64,000 nucleotides of DNA from Sebastes aleutianus (lineage: Eukaryota; Chordata; Actinopteri; Perciformes; Sebastidae), in contig CAKAKS010000039.1 in the NCBI GenBank assembly GCA_916700875.1, positions 19,586,367-19,650,366 on the forward strand, written 5' to 3'. Positions 60,054 to 64,000 of this stretch are shown piece after piece. How positions within the stretch are numbered: the first letter of the stretch is position 1; each line of letters starts with the position of its first letter. The notes beneath the pieces were generated by a model. The model was not told where the DNA came from and did not search any database. It saw nothing but the letters and a program-made list of their open reading frames with translations. The position numbers and the translations under genes were made by a program.

Positions 60054-61320
60054 AGCTAAGGTCTTACTGGCTCCACAATGGATAACTGTACTCCTGAGGC
60101 CTCAGCATGTGATGTCTGACCATTTGTCAGCATAATTACTAAATATCTACTCATAATCTGGCATTCTATTAAAATTGCAACCCATTTAGTGCTCAGAGCT
60201 TTTATCTGAACCCACAATGAGTCACACAGGGCAGAAAACCGCTCTTTGTGAACTGACATTTTTTTAAAGCGTGCAACACTTTTGGCCACAATCCAATCAC
60301 TGATGATGTCACAGCATGTGTTTCCCATCATCCCTTGAAGGCAAAACCCCCCGCTGTAACATCACTGATTGGGGTGTGGCCACAACTACAACATCCTTGA
60401 CAGTTTTTCGACCCACAGAAAGAAGCACAGAGGCAGTTTTAAACAATGCGTGTGTGTAGTTTGGTAGCGCGTAATGCCCAAATGTTGTCCCTTCAGTCTA
60501 GGGTGCGACTACGAAACAGGAGATATCTTTTTTTCACGGAGGAAAAACAGTCGAATCATTGTGGTAGCTCTAAATATCAGATGGAACCTGATCTATTTAA
60601 AAAGCCAAGGCAATGAAAGTCTGCTGCTCGGAGCTGAATGGCTGAGTTCATTACAACCTCTTACAGGAAGGGATGTGGCGTCTGAGGACAGATCATAGCT
60701 CATCACATTCCCACACAGAGGCCATACTATAGTTTTAATTCCAAGTATACTATCTTTTAAGACATAAGGTCTGGGGGAATTCTTTGAATAGCATTTCATT
60801 AAATAGTCTCTTCTTCTAATGTTCTCAAATATCTTTCTAAGTAAAGTATGTGCATTTTTTTTAGTTAGTTATGGTGTATAATTGTCAATAGATCACACAC
60901 ATTAGTCTCGGTCATTCAGAGACTAATGCTGTGTAAAATTAGGTAGTGTAGGGCGTGCAGGACTGCAGCAACCTAGGGCAGTACATGTACTTTGAAAATT
61001 CCACAATCATATTCATAAAATACAGTAAAATGCTGTAATTATACAGCGATATTCCTTTAAAACTTCAACTGATATTTGTGGCTTAATTTCCAGAGAGCTA
61101 GCTCAGCATGCCTTCTGGATTTTTTTGTGTGCCACCACAGGCAGCTTGGCAAACAAAGGCTCCCTCCTAAACTATTTCGACATTCAACATAACAAATTCA
61201 AAAACGACATGTACTGATCGGTCATGCTTTTGACCCATCGAAAAATTTCTTTCAGAATGAGATGAAAATCCTCACGCGGCTGGCGTGATGCCTTGTGGGA
61301 GGGAAAGGCAGATGTGCTTC

Positions 61321-61474
61321 TTAGTTGTCTTTTTTAGGCAACAAGCTGAGGAGAAATTCACCCACGCCCAGGAAGTAGATCACCTGGGCGATGCCAAACA
61401 GAGGTGCGATGACCAAGGCTCGACAGTAGGCTCCCTTCAGGAAGGCTGATGGACCCTCGTTACGCAGGATTTTC
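61321..61474 (-). CDS. slc25a22: slc25a22 last coding exon with stop
   Basis: The acceptor is tgttctctag. The 154 bp encode KILRNEGPSAFLKGAYCRAL, then VIAPLFGIAQVIYFLGVGEF and the tail LLSLLPKKDN, followed by TAA (61323-61321). It covers the last matrix helix (FLKGAYCR) and the sixth transmembrane helix. The tail is slightly different from human, as expected for a variable C-terminus. Confidence 0.96.
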
Positions 61475-63328
61475 CTAGAGAACAAATAAGAGATAAATAT
61501 TATATTTAAAGTGAAACATACAGACAGCACTAGTTATGTAGAGGTGTGGTGTTGGTTTATCTCTATTTTAATTTGTGTTTCTTGTAGGGCTGTCAAAGTT
61601 AACGCAATAATAACGCATTAACGCAAATTTGTTTAAACGCCATTCATTTCTTTAACGCATTAACGCAACTTCCAATTTTTAGGTTGTAGCGGGAGAAGAT
61701 ACTGACATCATATGAAACTACAAAACCTAAGGAATCCATTGGTACCAACCATGTCATACTACCCTGTCGAGAAGGAGGCTAAATAACGCTCCAAACTTGC
61801 GTTAAACTTTGGCGAGGAAAAACTGGCATGGTCATTTTCAAAGGGGACCCTTGACCTCTGACCTCAAGATATGTGAATGAAAATGGGTTCTATGGGTACC
61901 CACGAGTCTCCTCTTTACAGACATGCCCACTTTATGATAATCACATGCAGTTTGGGGCAAGTTATAGTCAAGTCAGCACACTGACACCCTGACAGCTGTT
62001 GTTGCCTGTTGGGCTTGAGTTTGCCATTTTGTGATTTGAGCATATTTTTATGCTAAATGCAGTACCTGTGAGGGTTTCTGGACAATATTTGTCATTGTTT
62101 TGTGTTGTTAATTGATTTCCAATAATAAATATATACATACATTTGCATAAATCAAGCATATTTGCCCACTCCCATGTTAATAAGAGTATTAAATACTTGA
62201 CAAATCTCCCTTTAAGGTACATTTTGAACAGGTAAAAAATGTGAGATTAATTGTGATTAACTATGGACAACCATGCGATTAAATATTAGATATTAGATTA
62301 AATATTTTAATTGATTGACATCCCTAGTTTCTTAATAATCTATCAGCTGTATTGTTTGTTGTTTCTGTTGTTGTTTTAATAGTTTTTTGAGACACTCTTA
62401 TGATGATAATGCAATCCATTTTGACTTGACTATACACGCAGCATCACACATGCTGCAGCAGTAAAGACATAATGAGGTCACCTGATACAGTCAGTCACTC
62501 CGCTGTACGTGTCTTCTGTGCTCCCTCGGGTCAGCGACTGCAGTCTAGTCTTTATCACTGCAACACACACAGAGCTCAGGTGAATATACGACATCAACGA
62601 GCGGTGCACGCATCGCTGTAATAACGTTCACAGTCCCGCTCCTCACCGTCGACAGGGTTGACAGCGACAGCCGCCGTGCTCCCTGCGAGGCAGCCTGATA
62701 TAAACGACACGTAGAAAGGAGCGGGCCCGTCTGCGCCTCTTTTGCCCAGGTTGTTCAGGTTGGCAAAGAGGGGGAAGTAGATGACGGAGAAAGGAACATC
62801 CCTGCAAAAAGATAGAGATAGAGATATAAGGCAGTAAGTCATGTGAAGTTCATTGCAGTAAACTAGTTAAAACTAGTTGCCAGATGAGTATTACCTGAGC
62901 AACGTGGCACCGAGGCCCTTATACAGCCCAGCGATGCCCTTTTCACTCAATAATTGTCTGGTGAGCTGCATGGCTGTCTGGGACTTCTGCACAGTACCTG
63001 CCACCACCGTCTCTGGCATCAGCTTCCTCTGAGCCTCTATGGAGCATAAGGAACACAACATGAATAAGCTTCATATAAAGCCTCTAGAAACAAGCAATGC
63101 TAAGAACAGGTATGTGGGCAGACATTTTGAATTCATAACAGTAATAAGAAACCAGAATAAAGCTGTTGTAATCTCTGACATGACCACATGAGGCCACTAT
63201 TTCTCCAGGTTATCGCCTTCACTTCATTCTTTGCTAAAGCAGCCATCTGGATTTCATTTCCTCTCACCAATTCGTCCAGCATCTTGGAGCTGGATTTTCA
63301 GCATCTCCATAGGAGTTGTGACAATAAC
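61321..63328 (-). CDS. slc25a22: Mitochondrial glutamate carrier, SLC25A22-like, 3' half (5 exons, 5' end off window)
   Basis: The family imports glutamate with a proton across the inner mitochondrial membrane. Seen: five minus-strand exons, 63328-63268, 63036-62895, 62801-62647, 62557-62482 and 61474-61321, all with AG/GT borders and compatible phases (0/1, 1/2, 2/1, 1/2, 2/stop). They join into 195 residues ending in LLPKKDN and TAA. Two carrier signatures are present: PMEMLK at the start of the fragment (repeat 2) and PVDVIK (repeat 3). The C-terminal stretch with CRALVIAPLFGIAQ agrees with my recollection of human SLC25A22 and less well with SLC25A18. The human protein is about 323 residues, so roughly 128 N-terminal residues (repeat 1 and part of repeat 2) lie beyond 64000. 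The linker after the second signature is shorter than I recall for human. Teleosts often keep two slc25a22 copies and I cannot tell which this is. Confidence 0.95.
61585..62326 (+). mobile_element. hAT-type MITE (family B) in last intron of slc25a22
   Basis: The ends TAGGGCTGTCAA and TTGACATCCCTA are imperfect inverted repeats. The flanking 8-mers gtttcttg and gtttctta match at 7 of 8 positions, as expected for a hAT 8-bp target-site duplication. The body is shared with 41160-41850, 28190-28875, 22971-23637 and 52173-53070. Without it the intron (61475-62481, 1007 bp) would be about 260 bp, similar to its neighbours. Confidence 0.88.
62482..62557 (-). CDS. slc25a22: slc25a22 exon completing third carrier signature
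   Basis: The acceptor is gtgttgcag and the donor gtgacctc. The 76 bp encode VIKTRLQSLTRGSTEDTYSG followed by VTDCI, and the last codon is split (AG|G, Arg). Joined to the previous exon it gives PVDVIKTRLQ, the third carrier signature. The exon is too short to appear as an open frame of its own and was found by splice-site and homology reading. Confidence 0.94.
62647..62801 (-). CDS. slc25a22: slc25a22 exon, start of repeat 3 with third signature proline
   Basis: The acceptor is ctttttgcag and the donor gtgaggag. The 155 bp encode DVPFSVIYFPLFANL, a short polar loop, then YVSFISGCLAGSTAAVAVNPVD. The exon ends inside the P-x-D-x-x-K signature, which the next exon completes. The two hydrophobic stretches correspond to the last helix of repeat 2 and the first helix of repeat 3. 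Confidence 0.95.
62895..63036 (-). CDS. slc25a22: slc25a22 exon, matrix linker and following repeat-2 segment
   Basis: The acceptor is ctccatag and the donor gtaatact. The 142 bp encode EAQRKLMPETVVAG, then a segment with QLTRQLL and GIAGLYKGLGATLLR. The G-x-x-G-x-Y-K-G pattern is the conserved motif of the short matrix helix in SLC25 repeats. The variable linker before QLTR is compact here. The intron upstream is 231 bp and the one downstream 93 bp. Confidence 0.94.
63268..63328 (-). CDS. slc25a22: slc25a22 exon with second carrier signature
   Basis: The acceptor is a T-rich tract ending ttgttgcag and the donor is gtgagagg. The 61 bp encode 20 residues beginning VIVTTPMEMLKIQLQ and ending AGRI, then one base of the next codon (phase 1). 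PMEMLK is the P-x-[DE]-x-x-[KR] carrier motif at the end of an odd-numbered transmembrane helix. The preceding exon should encode the segment ending GAGTCQ in relatives. It is not found between 63329 and 64000. Confidence 0.93.
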
Positions 63329-64000
63329 CTGCAACAAAAAAGAAAATAAAGGGGTCAGGTACAACATATGCACACTGTGAACAAGGGATAATTAGTCTGT
63401 CAGGCCAAACATGTGTCCAGTGTAAAGCTTCTGGCATTAGCTACGTGTCAACTCTTGTTTTCCTCTGTAATCCACACAGTAGTAACTAGTTAACTGGATT
63501 AAGGGTGAGATGGCCATGTTCTCAGCCGCAATCTTAATCCAAGGTCTGCTACACTTAATCTAATCACGTTCCTCGCGCTTGAAGCCTTTGTCCTCATTGA
63601 CAAGAGGCATTTCCCTCTGACTCACTCACTCAGTGCACACGGTCAAGAGCTCTCACAGCGTCTTATCTGATCACTCAAAGCTAGCTGCCAGCCTGCTAAC
63701 AGGACAACATTTCAGTAGTTCGAAATTATTCATGAAAATGCGACACTACAGGTCACATTTAGATCACAGATAACAGGGACAACCTACAGAGACAAACTGT
63801 GAGCATGTTTGTGCAACTACCTCCTCTCATTCGAACGTGCTCGTGGCTAATTCTAGCTGCAGGCAGGTGATAAATGAGGCGATGGCTGAGGCCCAGTGGT
63901 GTGTGTGTGTGTGTATGTGTGAGCTGACACTGGCATCGCTAATGGCGGCACTTCCAGATGGAGAACAGGAGGATGCAATTAAAGCGGCACCTCACTCACT
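63329..64000 (-). other. slc25a22: slc25a22 intron, partial
   Basis: This is the 3' part of the intron before the exon at 63268-63328. I searched the minus strand for the expected upstream exon and did not find it. A short (GT)n tract is at 63897-63920. No other feature is seen. Confidence 0.7.

Larger units (their letters stand above)
56655..61320 (-). other. slc25a22: Proposed long 3' UTR of slc25a22
   Basis: Between the slc25a22 stop and 56655 I see no coding exon on either strand. The 56660-59100 part is non-repetitive and AT-rich, like vertebrate 3' UTR. It ends at a good poly(A) site (see 56671). A MITE (59120-60053), a G-run on the plus strand (58489-58511) and a short CA tract near 57604 lie inside. 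The assignment to slc25a22 is inferred from order and strand. An earlier poly(A) site, or a separate minus-strand transcript ending here, is possible. Confidence 0.5.

Noticed and set aside
61968..62222. Recurring minus-strand frame starting MYLKGRFVKYLI
   Set aside because: It recurs only because it lies in MITE family B (also at 28624 and 41561). It has stops and differs in length between copies.
1..64000. CRISPR arrays, rRNA, intact tRNA genes, endogenous retroviral genes
   Set aside because: None of the expected spacing, conserved cores or reverse-transcriptase/gag motifs were seen on either strand.

Overview
This window is vertebrate nuclear DNA, almost certainly from a ray-finned (percomorph-type) fish. 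It is gene-poor and intron-rich, with GT-AG splice junctions, long (GT)n tracts and many teleost-style DNA-transposon remnants. Only two genes can be supported, both on the minus strand.

Right end (61321-63328): the last five coding exons of a mitochondrial glutamate carrier, best matched to SLC25A22. All splice phases agree and the exons join without a gap into the C-terminal 195 residues. About the first 130 residues lie beyond position 64000. A strong poly(A) signal (AATAAA on the minus strand at 56671-56676, followed by a T/G-rich tract) suggests a 3' end about 4.6 kb past the stop codon. A 0.93-kb MITE sits inside that proposed 3' UTR, and a hAT-type MITE with target-site duplication sits in the last intron.

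Left part (12388-12491): one isolated 104-bp exon encoding a transmembrane segment that ends ALCGVCGWCQRKL. This closely resembles the membrane-anchor exon of synaptotagmin-7, an anchor joined in the full protein to C2 domains that are not seen here. Its 5' exon should lie to the right (about 12.5-56.6 kb) and its C2-domain exons to the left, beyond or within 1-12.3 kb. None could be identified, so most of the window is probably intron or intergenic DNA around syt7.

The rest is a record of nested transposition. It includes a decayed Tc1/mariner element with another element inside it (3233-5384), five copies of one hAT-like MITE family (three with readable 8-bp duplications), a piggyBac-like MITE flanked by TTAA (16251-17293), a PIF/Harbinger-like MITE carrying a hAT-like MITE (22779-23850), AGTACT-rich elements with a segmental tandem duplication (10.3-12.1 kb), a 130-bp inverted duplication around a MITE/SINE spacer (39757-40380), and microsatellites. 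I see no viral, CRISPR, rRNA or intact tRNA gene and no novel multi-gene system. The most interesting items are the unusual syt7-like exon with a CA repeat beside its donor site, the MITE core shared between superfamilies, and the inverted duplications.
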